Position numbers and translations under genes: made by a program. A stretch of DNA of 64,000 nt, from the NCBI GenBank assembly GCA_025024175.1, contig QCXZ01000064.1, forward strand, positions 14,384,001 to 14,448,000, in the 5' to 3' direction. The notes below the pieces were generated by a model. It was given only the letters and a program-made list of their open reading frames with translations. It was not told the origin of the DNA and did no database searches. Position 1 is the stretch's first letter, and the number at the start of each line of letters is the position of its first letter. Of the stretch, positions 39,111 to 50,936 are shown piece after piece. The DNA is from Rhyzopertha dominica. Its lineage: Eukaryota; Arthropoda; Insecta; Coleoptera; Bostrichidae.

Positions 39111-39398
39111 ATTGTTTTGACGCAGGCGACATGGCATAGACGTAATTATTGTGCTTGTGAACTGCATTCGTTGCAGAAATCGTCGTTGGAGAACGTCTGC
39201 CGGCTTTTAAATGCCCACAACACAGTGGGCTGCCGTTCAGATTAGTTCTCCACAGAGAAGAGTGGATGATGCCGTATTGCCACTAGATGGCATGGTGTCA
39301 TCCACACTGTAATTCTCGCAAACACAACGGCTACCTTGGCGTATATAAGGGAAGCCAGATCTATGCCATGTTGTCTGCGTTGGTCCTTGGTACTGTAG

Positions 39399-39440
39399 CT
39401 GTGCTGAGGAGGCTTTATAAGCCGAAACAGATGTCCACAG
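39399..39440 (+). ncRNA. Type I hammerhead self-cleaving ribozyme, unit 2
   Basis: Identical over the whole 42-nt motif to the unit-1 ribozyme: stem I 39399-39403 with 39436-39440, core 39404-39410, stem II 39411-39423, GAAA 39424-39427, cleavage after C39435. The two predicted cleavage sites are exactly 330 nt apart, so a transcript across the array would release one 330-nt monomer (39106-39435). Confidence 0.92.
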
Positions 39441-39650
39441 ATTGTTTTGACGCAGGCGACATGGCATAGACGTAATTATTGTGCTTGTGAACTGCATTCG
39501 TTACAGAAAACGTCGTTGGAGAACGTCTGCCGGCTTTTAAACGCCCACAACACATTGGGCTGCCGTTCAGATTAGTTCTCCACAGAAAAGAGTGGATGAT
39601 GCCGTATTGCCATTAGATGGCATGGTATCATCCACACTGTAATTCTCGCA

Positions 39651-41642
39651 TACTTCTTATCAACCTATTCAACAGTTATCGAGCTATGGAAGGAATACGT
39701 TCACTTGGTCTGTCTAAGTACATCTAGAATAGAATCACTTATAAGTTTCTAGACAAGATCTTATAAATAGTAATCACGAATTGGTGCAGTTTTTAGCATC
39801 GTCCAAAATAGTGAGGTTGAATGTCAATTAACTTAGTTTGTCTCACATTATTGCCCGTTTTGCTTCAAGTATGTTCTTTCCTATCCACACAAAGTTAGAC
39901 TTCTGCCGCTCCAGTTTAAACGTGAGTTGCACTTTCAATTACTTTATTTGAAACTCTTACCTAAAGTTTGCTAGACGTGTGACAAGAATCTGTGGACTCG
40001 AATTTAATATTTAACGAGACAATTGGTTAACCGAGAGAAACTGGACGGATCCTATCCCCACGTGAATTCTGCAGAAGTAATCGTAAACATATCGTTGCTT
40101 GTGTGCAGATTACAGTGACGGTACGTGGACTCATGAATATTTAAAATCTCATTATTTCCATGAAGCGGAAGGCTGCGCTTTCTTTGAAACACTTCTGGTG
40201 GCGGCAGCGTGACGATTGTTGAAATGCTCGGAAAATTCTCGGCGACTAAGCGAGACAACGAAGTTTTAGTTTAATTTCGGCGACAGTCTTGTTTCTCTTT
40301 GGAGATACGTTCTTCCGGAAACTTTCAAGGAAATGTTGCCTGTAACTTGTGACCGTGGCGCTATTGGATGAAATCATTGCTATTCCCTTATGAATTCCAC
40401 CGTACGAGTTCATATGACTACTTTCTGTAACTACAAGAACTAAGGTAAAGAATCACTTCGCAGAATTCATGGACCTACTTTGTCTTTCGAAATGCAAATT
40501 ATTTAATTATTTTAACATGAGTATGTATGAAATCAAATTCCTTCTCACACAAATACCTCGTAAACTAAATAGCAGTTAACCATGCATGTATATTGTATAC
40601 CACAATGTTGTGTCCATTACATGTTGTTATATAAATGATGATATTTCATTTTAAAAATAATAGCAAAAATTAGTGTTAAAAATTAGACTCGTATCTTCAT
40701 TGATTTTAAAAGTGGGGCGCTTTTAGAAGTAGAAACTCAATTACTCATTTATACAGCTACCGACTGCAATTTCCAAAATGTTTGCATCTTTAGCAGCAAA
40801 AAAAGTTTGCCATAAAGATGCAATAAAAATACAACATACTGTCTTATACAACCGTTTATTTGAATTTTGCAAACAAGTACACTAAAATATGCTGTGGAAG
40901 TCCTTGTTTTTTGTATTTTCACTTATTATTTTACTATTGATATTATACCTGAAACATGGCCTTTCAGAAGTAATAAGTTCTTGATCCCGTTGATCTACTG
41001 AAGAACTTTGAACGAAGAGGCAGCCATAAGGTTTGAGAGTCTGTGTAACCATACGTGACAGTGGTAGTAACCATTAGGGGATGTACGAGTTCATACCGCT
41101 ATAGTGAAAGACTGGTGTTCCTCCCAGGTGTAAAGTTTATTATAACGTATGGGATTGATGTTTCCCCAGCTAAGTAGGCGATAACATACGAATACCTGCG
41201 ATTGTGTTTTATGTTAAACTGAGAACAAGAAAAACTTATAATTGATATTTTCGTAACACGCACGTTTATGTGCTAGGGACCATTGGAGATATGCAACATC
41301 TACACCGCTATACAAGTGGTCGCAGACACCAGCACCTGCACTGTCCACTGAAGCTCAAAAATTCTAGCCTAGCTTTACGAGGCCAAAAATCAATAGGAGT
41401 CTCGTGCGAATATGGTGCGAAGACGGGTATTAACAGATTATTAAATGATTACTGAGGCTCTAACCTAGGGGTCTCGTAATGTACCAGGTTAGGACGTAAC
41501 TCGAACCGGCAATTATCGGTTTGTTTCAGATACTACGTGGCGTGTGACGTTTGTGACAACNTNNTTTTTATCTTAACTTGATAACTACTGGCATCTTTCA
41601 TAATCCCGTTAATTTCAGTTTTAAGCGGGGTTGCGAATGTTT
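39651..41642. other. No recognisable gene
   Basis: A slightly GC-richer part at 39900-40400 has a 68-codon minus ORF that I cannot assign; the rest is AT-rich. A short phrase near 41300 vaguely resembles the BEL/Pao fragment but is too weak to call. Confidence 0.45.
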
Positions 41643-42540
41643 AGTCGTAGACTAGTGGTTTAAGTGGGAAAGTTTTATTAATTTTTAAGAAGAATTTTGT
41701 GGCGTTTACAAAAAAACAATTGAACATCAATTTACCGAAATATTATATACAAGTTTGTCATTTTAAATAGAACGATCCTATTTTTATAGCTCATTCGATT
41801 AAGGGCAAGGCTCTAAGATGTTCCCATCCTACAGTTCATTTGTTTTCGAGATATTGCATGTTGAACAATTGCTGTTCAGTCTACAATAGCTAACTTTTTA
41901 TTTGACATCGTAGACTAGTGTGGTAATAGGGGCATTTTCATGATTTTTTGAGACGAATGTTGTCGTGTTTAAAAACAATTAAAAGTCAACCGACTCCACT
42001 ACAAGTTTGTTATTTTAAATAGAACGACCATTTTTACAGCGCATTTAATTAAGAGCATCTAATTAAATAAAAAACCACTACAGTACTGTACTACTGTGTT
42101 CTAACCCACAGTCATCTGTTTTCAAAATATCGCGTGCTAAATAACTGCGGTTTACGACACAGTCAGTCAGTTAATGTTCAATTGTTTTTGTGCTAGAAGC
42201 ATTAAATTTTGAAAAAATCGAATACGTTTCCGTTTAAACCACCATTCTACGACTGCAAATAGAAAAGTTAGCTATTACAGGATGTTTCGTGTATAGCAAT
42301 TATTCACTATGCGATATCTCGAAAACAAATGACCGTAGGGTAGTGGTATCTTGATAGCTTCTTGTTTAATTCGACGACATGAATCGAATGCGCTATAAAA
42401 TGGGGTCGTCCTATTGGAAACAGATTTGTAGTCGATATCTCGGTCATATGATGTTCAATTGCTTTTTTTCTAGACACCACAAAATTCCTCTCAAAAATTA
42501 ATGAAACTTCCTCATTTAAATCAATATGCTGCCACGTTGA
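41643..42540. repeat. Compound head-to-head repeat of a ~260-bp unit
   Basis: Two direct units start with TCGTAGACTAGTG (41643-41904 and about 41905-42165). They are followed by an inverted partial unit (about 42166-42252, its start CGTAGAATGG read on minus) and an inverted full unit (about 42275-42540). Shared blocks include ACAATTGAACATCA, TTTGTTTTCGAGATAT, AATAGAACGA and the junction phrase AATAGCTAACTTTTT. The layout + + - - makes a large imperfect palindrome of tandem subunits. No ORF. Units differ enough to be old. Confidence 0.75.
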
Positions 42541-42829
42541 ATAAAAAAGTTAGCTATTATAGAGAGNTACAACCAATAAGTGTGGGATATATCGCATTTA
42601 ACTTGGGAATAATTTTAAGCGCCTTTACAAAATTTTAATTTGGCCCCAAGATTTGAGATTGGTAGGCACCGCTTCACCTGGTATTTGACCGAATTTGATA
42701 CTTTATACCCTTACATTTAGCATAACGTATATTAGTGTCAAATTAATAACGTCAGAATGAAAATAATTTATTGCAAGTTAAATTGATTGTAAAATTTAAA
42801 TGTATGTAGATTTATGCTTCTTTTTGTAG

Positions 42830-42885
42830 CCAAGGGTCCGATGACGAGGTTGCATTAATTACCTCGAAACCGGTCAGGAATTTGG
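42830..42885 (+). ncRNA. Hammerhead-like motif, one core base changed
   Basis: Stem I outer part is CCAA (42830-42833) with TTGG (42882-42885). The core CCGATGA (42838-42844) has C where CUGAUGA needs U. Stem II is GAGGT/ACCTC (42846-42865), with an extra C before it. GAAA is at 42866-42869, then a CCGG stem III with essentially no loop, and GTC (42873-42875). The overall order is that of a type I hammerhead but with a core substitution and a non-canonical stem II closing position, so cleavage is doubtful. Palindromic stem III could pair between two copies, as proposed for dimeric hammerheads. Confidence 0.45.
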
Positions 42886-45049
42886 AGATAAAGGAATTGG
42901 TATATTCACATCAATAATAACGTATATGGTTGAAATTTTAAACTCCTTAAACAGCTAAATGGCTAACCCATTACTCACTAAATATTTTCTTTAATAAAGT
43001 CGTCACTACCTACCATACTTGGATGCTTTCCTACTGAAATGTCATAAGCTGGCAAGGTCATTAATTAAAAAAAAATAAAGTCTGTATAAAGCTTATTTCC
43101 ATCGTCGATTCCCCTAAGAATTATAACCACTGCAAGGTCCCCATTGAGCCTCTCACCCTTGCAATGGGTCAGAAGCCGCCGCTGCCCTGTGATGGTCAGA
43201 AATTCACACCGCATGTGCTAGCTAGCATCGAATTATGTTTAGTACAGAAAATACACAGTGAGGGTATGAAATAGGACGAGAAATAGAAAATAGAAGGTTA
43301 GTGAAAGACAGAAGGTAGATATTTAACCCTCACAGGTATATTCAACATTCAGGTAAGAACAGGCCGACAAAAATGTTTCAGTGCTGTAATTCCCTTATTG
43401 TTTTGTTTTCGGTTTTGGTGGACGATATCTGCCATAGCCTCAGATTAGTTTCTTCCCATTTATAGAAAGAGCGATATTTATATAGTACGCCACCTATCTG
43501 CTTGGATATATTATTTTGACCAACTAACATCTATTAAAACTCTTGGCTGTTGAGGGCTTTTTGCAGCCTACAAACTTCACCGTTACAAATCATTATGCAA
43601 AGCTATAAAACATTGTTCACGCAGAGGTTTATTTTCCACCCCTTATACTGCAAATACAAGTTTATTCAATTCGTTGCAGTGCTCATGCACCTAAACATTA
43701 TTTATTTCCTTATTATGCAACTTGGAATGGAGTGTCATAAACATATAGAAGCCCAGGCGCATCTGGGACATACGAACACAAAATCCGGCAGTCCCATTTG
43801 TTAAAAAATTATTACGTCGTTCGGCTGAGAATAGCTCATCAATCTTCCAGAAAAAGAAAACTTCTTAAGTATTCGCTATAGCGGCTTCGAAAGTGTAAAA
43901 CATAAACAGCGGTTAACACGGCTACGATGATGGATGGCGCACTTAGGGATTTCCGTCTCGGAACTGTTATATAAAATAATCCCAGCTATAACTATTTGTA
44001 ATAAATATATTTTTAACATAATGTCACAATCCATATTGTTTCTTCAGAAACAAAGTTCAAAACATATTTATCGTTTCTTTATAGGAAATAACAACCGCAA
44101 TTTATTTCAGCATGCGCTATAAATAATACATCACATTTGAATGCTGTGGTATTTGAAGGCGGCCCTCATGTTATTACAGTTGATAAAACAATGCAGCATG
44201 ATAAAACTGGAGCTCGTTCGAGGCAGCAGGTTTTCATATCCTGAGAGGAAATGCATTCGTTCAAATAAGGGGTACTCCTTTAGTAAAACATTAAATTACT
44301 GTTGGTGAAAAAACGAAAATTCGAAGTACGAGTGATACAAAAATATTTTACCCTAAAACTGATTTCCACAATTTTTTTCCACTACTATAATAAAAGTGAG
44401 ACAAGGAAATCACACAGTGTTAGAAAGACCGGCAAACACCGCTACTATTGTAACAAGAACAACATCTGTGTTTCATTGGAGAGATATTCAATTCAGATAA
44501 TACGACAATATTCATCAGTATAATATGCAAGCTGTTGCACACAATTTCTGATTGTATAAGTTGTATTGTTTTAATTAACACAGTTAAGCTAACAACTCAT
44601 CACATCTTATCATAAATATAGGCAAAGGCGTTATGATACCAGATGAATGTCACTATTTAATAACTCATTTAACACAGTTAAACATTTTTTGACTACGTTA
44701 TACCACTATTGTAAGGACCAATTTACAAATAAAGCTACTTCTGTTGCGACCTTTCTGTCATCGTTGGGCTGTTCTATCCAGCCATAATATTTTAACGTGG
44801 ACATGACTGATACGTTGTAGAGAAAATTATGACGCTTTATACCTTAAAAATAGTGAAAATTTTGCCTAGTACTAGGTTAGGATATGCATCACAAACTGTT
44901 AAAATTATTTTCATGTTTTTTTGGCACCTGAAAAACAATATTGTTTGCTTAGTGCAATCTGCATATTTACACTTTTTCGGGATAATATTTATTTAAAATT
45001 AAAGTATAATGAACATTTTATGAAGGTACTGATACCTTTCTCAAATATG
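42886..45049. other. No recognisable gene
   Basis: AT-rich; ORFs of up to 84 codons without family resemblance. Confidence 0.45.
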
Positions 45050-45625
45050 CAACCGTTAGGCTTCCAGCGCTTGCACATTTCGTGGTTTTTCTTTGCACAC
45101 CTGATCTTTTAAATGAGCTCAAAGGAAAATATCCACAATACTTAAACCAAGCAGCAGGACATTCGATGGTTCTCTGGACGTCCTATCCACCGACATGGGA
45201 TGATGTTTTCTAGATACAGGCGAAAATTAACTCCAAAATGTGGCGAGCATCGTCTTCCTAAAACCAAACATTGCGGTGTGGCATTCCTCGTAGATCTTAA
45301 TCGACAATTGAATATACAGTGTCATGTACGATATTATTATGAGTTGTAAGTGCAGGTAAACATCTGCTGCTACATTTGCATTTATAAAGTATGAACCATA
45401 AAGTTTTGTCCAATAATACCAGGCCACACATTTAGTTTCTAAGGATACTATATTATTATACTATCACTAGACCGGTGTCAGTGGCAGTTATGTCTGTGTA
45501 CAAACCCATTTAGGTAAAAAAATGGGTTCGTCAAAAAATAATATGTCGTTTGCAAAAATTGTATTACCATTGGTCATTCCTGAATTCTTCATGCTCATGT
45601 ACCTTATACCTTGTAGGGGTTATGT
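45050..45625 (-). pseudogene. mariner/Tc1-like transposase relic
   Basis: Across shifting minus frames: NPYKV (about 45620), GAHEHEEFRNDQW, DILFFDEPIFL (first catalytic Asp block, about 45530), LNVWPGIIGQN then YGSYFINANVAADVYLHL (45330-45440), HFGVNFRLYLENIIPCRWIG (45195-45255), and finally AHLKDQVCKEKPRNVQALEA (45055-45115). This is the order ILFSDEA - NVWAGIIG - F..Y..ENIFP.RWIGR - FLWGHLK of insect mariner/Tc1-type transposases. Several frameshifts and stops, and neither the second nor the third Asp is convincingly kept. Similar in type to the relics at 5 kb and 24 kb but not an obvious recent duplicate. Confidence 0.75.
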
Positions 45626-48180
45626 TTGTCCTTTCTTAATAGCCGAGCAATCAACAATTGACTACTATTAATTATTGTCGAAAGCAAGTTGCGTTTTGAC
45701 ATAGATGAGCTACCCATAACAGCAGTACATCTAACTTGATTTTCATTTGTAGCTGATTTCAGACTTCAGGACTTGAGATATCTTCTACGGGTCCAGTTTC
45801 TTTAAACTACGCTGGACACTGGACAGGACAAAATGATTTCTTCCAGCGTAAACGTTATTAATAAATCATAAGCATTTTAGTGTGAAAGCTATCGATCTCC
45901 ATAGACAACTGTTATTAAGTAAGACTGCAGTTCGTTTAGCTTCACTGGCTCTCACCATGTTTGCAAATTAGAATGAACCTGCTGTTACTGCATTAGCGTT
46001 TTATTTTACTGGAAAGGCACTTCAAATCGGTATTAGAAAGAGGAACACACCAAAGGTAACCTTACGTTTTTGCAGGATTTTCATCAGATGAATAAAAACT
46101 ATTATTTACACCTGCAGTACTTAATTTGATAACGTTTATGCCAATTATTTACAAAATATTCTTATCAAATCAAACAAAATAAACACTATGATAAAAGAAG
46201 CAATGCAAATTCGCAAATAATTGCTTGATTGCCATTAAGGAAAAATAGAAAGGTACGCTGCCATGAAAAAATGCCTTGACATTTAAAAACAAAAAGTAGA
46301 TTAAGAAATGAAATATAATTAGCAAAAGAAGCTTTCGTTGAGGACATTTTGCTTCAGTTTATATTTGCAGCATTCGCTATGTACTAATAAGATCTACCAC
46401 GTTCCAGTCTCCTCGTTAAACGAATAAAATAAAGTTTTAACTTCCTTCCACAAGTGCAGTAACTAGATTTTCCTGACTAGGGTTTCAAACTGGAAATTGG
46501 CATTATGTTGCCGCGCAATTTGTTGGAAGTTAGTCGTCTGCAAACAAAAGGATCACGCCAGTTCGAATTTTAAATACGAATTCGCTTGTTTACATGTTTC
46601 ACTCGGTCTGTCACGAACACTGGCCAAGCCCGTGCAGATATAATCTCATTACGATGGGAATGCATTCTTGAAAATTAAAGAGAATGGGTCGTTAGGGACG
46701 AAGACCATGAAATGCGTCAGCTAACAAAATAAAAAGTTTGAGAGGTCGTATCATGGACATAAATTTGCGCATCGCAAATAAAGTTGCATTAAAGGAGATG
46801 CTCATATAAAAGCGTGTGTATATTTTGTAGTAGAGTAGCTATGGCTTTACATATACATAAACAACTACTACAATTAGCGGGATCAATTTTTCCTGTAATT
46901 TTTATGTTGAAACGAGCTGTTATATTTATTGTGGGGGATTTGGAAACGTAATTTTCAGAGGTCAAATGTGACCTATAGCACATAAAAAATAGAAAGGTTT
47001 TCGAATCATCCATTTGTGAAGTCCTGATAAACATTCGGCGTTACTGGCACGTGTACGTCTATTGGACTCGACAAATAAATAAATCTTGAAAAGCAAATCA
47101 TGTATACAAAGAATGAACTTTAACCCGATCAATAAATGCAATGACTACAACTTCGACAAAGCTTGTTCGTAGGAAATGCACACGAAAGCCTGGAATAGGT
47201 GTCAGTTATTAACTGGCAACTAAGTACTAGGCAACTGACAATAAAACACGAACCCCCAAATTTGTTTAAGGAACCTCTGCTCTGGTCACATCTAAGATTA
47301 TCTTTCTTGGCAGTATTGAGGTATAACGGTGTTTGTTTAAATATTACTCAATTATTCCACTACATAGGTTATGTGGATGTAAATAAATTGTCGCAGTAAA
47401 AGAATTTAATTTAATTTGGTGTACCCGGGAATAAGCTCACGCCAGTGGCGTTCCGAGGCTATTGAAATAGGTGAGGTTGGAGGAATTTACTTTATTAATA
47501 TTGGTTAATCCTAGACATAGCAAGCATAGTTAATTCATTGTTTTCAGTTTAGCCATCTTATTTAATATCTAGAAACTGAGGCATACGCGTACACTTACTT
47601 ATAGTTCTCACTTCTCACTACGTTAATTCAAAACGTAATACGGTATTCTCCCACTCATACGCTCGTGAGGTAAACTACTAGGGAGCCTCATCCACAAATT
47701 AAACGTTTGGAATAACTTTTAATTCTAGAAAAACCGAATAAATTGCACAATGCGTTTTTGAACAGAGACAGTTTGTAAGCTGGTCAAATGAGTTAGAATA
47801 TCAAAAGAAATCATCCTTAGAATTTTTCAGATGAGATCCCGCCACACCTGCCTTTTGCCGCCGATCGCAAGGTTCAAGGAAAACTATCTGTCTACCTAAA
47901 GTATAGAATAAATAATATCGCATACCTAGCATTCACATTATAAGCTTTTTTAAGTAAAAAGATATTAAGAATCAAAGGTTTACATTAAATATCAGGTTAC
48001 TTTTAATTTCAAAAAATATACATACCATGCCAACAGAAATCTATAAACATAAGAAGCAATTTTATTGCTGCGTAGTTATCTGAATCATACCCTTGTACTG
48101 ATACAGACAAGACTGTTAGTAATTTGTATATCTAAAGAAGAAAGTAAAACTAATAATCAAAACGCTGTAATATATCTAAA
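45626..48180. other. No recognisable gene
   Basis: AT-rich; no ORF, RNA gene or clear repeat that I can support. Confidence 0.5.
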
Positions 48181-48317
48181 TACAGGGTTTCTGATCACGC
48201 AACGTGGGCGGCGTTGATTTCTGAATTCTTAATGCCGCCTTTTTGTAACTGCTGCCAAGCTAGAATAAGCACAGTATACTGTCAACTGCCATGTACTGTA
48301 CTGAAGGCTTATATGAC

Positions 48318-49329
48318 ATTTCGCCCCAGCCGTTTCGCCCCCGACCCCCCCCCCCATAAATGAAACAAACATCTAGATAACCTTTATTAATATATTTATT
48401 TAAAATTCAAAATTATGTGTAATGCCCAACAAATGAACCATATTGTCTATTCCAGCATAGCTTTCTACGATATTTTTATCCGTGTTCAGATCGCACGATT
48501 ATTATTAGTTTTAGGTTTAACACCTAATAATAATTGTAAAACCTCATATCTACGCAGAGACTGTTTTTTTTTTAAATTATTTATAAACTCATAAATGTTT
48601 GAAAACGCATTACCACAAGTGCTTTAAAAACCGCGGTGCCATCCTTCGATATTGTCGTTTATGTTGTGGCGATCATTTAAAGTTCTGTTGTGCACATACC
48701 ACATTGCAATAGTAAACTGAGGAGCTGGACTTTGTCTTCTTAATGTAGTTCACGCCTATTTTACTTCAAAGAACAGTCAGCAGCGCATTTATACAAATCT
48801 GGTTTAGTCTTAGCTCCTCAAGTTTATCTAAGTTCTGCATATATAAGTCTTTATGTTAAAAAACTTATCGTATACCGATTAATATAGCTTCTAGTTTTGC
48901 AATCTGCGAGTCTTAGAACAACAAATTGAAGAGCAAAAAAATAAATTTGTAGGTATTCTAATATCCATCGCGTCTAGAACTTTTCCTATATGTAAAAGAA
49001 ATCATAAACAGGTATAACATTTCATTCCTTATCATCTGCTTATTTTTATCCTTTTCCAGCTATTTTTGTCAGTATATGTCTCGTTGATTTTAGGTACTTG
49101 CATATTGTTTTTGTACTTGCTTTTTTTGATTTAACATTTAAATTATTTATTCTGTTATGTGATCACGACCTTATCAAAAAGTGGGCAAAAAAAACACCAC
49201 GTTTTTCTGCAACAATAGGATTGACGACCAATATCGAAATATTTTTTAAAATTAAAATAAATAAATTGAAATTTGAAGAAAATAACACGCGACAAATTTT
49301 ACTCAGGGGCGAAATGGCCGGGAGCGAAA
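48318..49329. mobile_element. MULE-like element with GGGGCGAAA-type termini
   Basis: An insertion of about 1.0 kb relative to element B. The termini are inverted copies of one another: ATTTCGCCCCAGCCGTTTCG at the left, and from the right inward GTTTCGCTCCCGGCCATTTC. A poly-C run (48344-48355) follows the left end. The interior contains a MULE transposase fragment on the minus strand. No convincing target duplication is visible, perhaps because host sequence was lost at the junction. Confidence 0.7.
48512..48780 (-). pseudogene. MULE-type transposase, C-terminal fragment
   Basis: The minus strand reads TLRRQSPAPQFTIAMWYVHN, RTLNDRHNINDNIEGWHRGF, KALVVMRFQTF, then after a frameshift FINNLKKKQSLRRYEVLQLL LG. 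This matches the tail of MULE transposases in insects, where the phrase '...W.V..RTL....RTNN.IEGWHR.F......HP..W.FI..LK.EQ....' is characteristic. The catalytic core lies upstream and is not recognisable. The frameshift at the oligo-A run shows the copy is inactive. Confidence 0.7.
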
Positions 49330-49657
49330 CACAGCTACGTTCGTCACAAATGGCTTTTGTTGCGGTCACCGCCTTTCAATCATGACNTTATACCTATATT
49401 CAACAATTTTCCGCAAATTTGAAAATCTACGAAATTAANCTCGGTTNTTTCCCTTTTTTAATGTTTGCACTTCTTTTGTAACATTGTACCACGGAAACTT
49501 ACACTTACAATTTCTAAGTTAGAAAACGTCCGCGTAAAATGCCCGGTACACCGTCAGTGGAGCTAACGTCACTGTCACTTAATGTAACTGTGATTTTTAC
49601 CATTGTGACAGGCTAAAAACATATTTTTGTTCATCACAGTACAATTTAACAGGCTTA

Positions 49658-50350
49658 CTGAGTCATGACCCCACAACCATGGATGTATAAAAGAGGGGAT
49701 ACCGCTTACCGCATCTCATTGACAGAAAGCGCATTGGTGTGAATCCAACATATAAATGGCGTGAATTTAGCGCAATAACAAAGTTTGTTTTCTTTCCGCG
49801 GCATTGGCGTGCCGTAATTTGTATTCTTCAGTATGTTTCGGAAACCTAAAAATAATAGATAGGAAAAAATATTGTATGAATATGATTTATGCACACATAT
49901 AAAACTCATTTTTTGTTATACACTAGTAGACAATTCATCTTTCAGTAGTAGTGTTGTAAAATATCGGCATAATAAGCAATTTAAATACCTATGAAGCTTA
50001 ACCTTATATACTACTTGGGTGTTACATACCTGTGAAATGATACATTGGGTTAACGTATGTCAATCTTTCTGCACAATTGACACTGTCTGATCATCTTATC
50101 ACTGCTACCGTTAACAATTATATGGAAATCATTCCCTGCGTCTTGCACATCATAAAACCAAATAAAAAGAAACACGCAAACGCCCAAATGGTGTGTGACC
50201 GTGAACATGAAGCTTAGTCATTGGACATACACAACTGGTCAACTGGAAGATCCAATGTTTCTACAAATAAACGCTTAGACTGTGATCACATGTTGGCATC
50301 AGTTTAGACTGTGAAAAGCTGCATCCCCTCTTTTACTCTATGACTCCGAA
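49658..50350. mobile_element. Inverted-repeat insertion inside element A
   Basis: GAGTCAT followed by TATAAAAGAGGGGAT (49658-49703) is inverted at 50317-50350 (ATCCCCTCTTTTA then ATGACTC). About 690 bp interrupt sequence that is continuous in the related element at 59.3 kb. The inside is AT-rich with no recognisable gene. Classification unknown. Confidence 0.55.
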
Positions 50351-50936
50351 ATTTTAACTTTCTCCAATCTTAAAATTAGTTATCCCACAAAACACTACAG
50401 CATATGTTGAGAGCTGGCAAATTGATTTAATCGATAATTTCCATTACGCCGCGAAGCATCAATCATTTATACAGGGTTTCTATAAATAATTCATGCATTC
50501 AGGTGCATATAGAAATTATCTCAGAAAAGTGAACACAAATATTGCTTTGACAAATGCTCGTCATCTTGTCGAATTATTTTATTATTTTTAACATATGCTG
50601 TAGTGTTTTGTAGTATAATTAACGTTAAAGTTGGAGAAAAGCCAGATTTCAAATCTGTGGGATTATACGGTTGCGTATAACTTTTAGGAAATGCATCGTA
50701 ATTGGGTGTATTTCAGCGTTTTTTTTATTATACATTCCGAACGATCCAATTGAAATAAGACTGCGTGTTTTTTTTAATTTCTTTCAATATTGCCTAGAAC
50801 TTGAGATATTAATTAATATAAACTAAGGAATTCTGTTGTGACGTCATAAGTGAACAATCAGGTTGTACCGTGTTGAAAAAAAGGGATAAACAGCAATCGG
50901 AGAAAGTAGCAACATCGTGTACAGCTGACCAGTGAC

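Larger units (their letters stand above)
38820..39650 (+). repeat. 330-bp tandem repeat with hammerhead ribozymes (retrozyme-like)
   Basis: About 2.5 head-to-tail units: ACTGCATTCG starts at 38832, 39161 and 39491, giving periods of 329 and 330. The third unit stops at 39650 after CTCGCA, before its ribozyme. Copies are very similar, by eye above 95%. Each unit has a conserved hairpin (GGATGATGCC with GGTGTCATCC; 38934-38973, 39264-39303, 39594-39633), a TATA-like GTATATAAG (39011, 39341), and in the two full units a complete type I hammerhead. Tandem units of this size with one hammerhead each are the hallmark of animal retrozymes and of Penelope-associated repeats. On the minus strand each unit is open for 86 codons, but this resembles no protein and simply repeats with the unit. 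Confidence 0.93.

Noticed and set aside
38907..39497. Two near-identical 86-codon minus-strand ORFs in tandem
   Set aside because: They are the reverse of the 330-bp ribozyme repeat and recur only because the DNA repeats; the sequence resembles no protein and the plus strand carries a clear RNA function.
41270..41455. Possible second BEL/Pao C-terminal fragment (phrase like YKWSQTPAPA)
   Set aside because: Only about ten residues are suggestive and the following sequence does not continue the domain.
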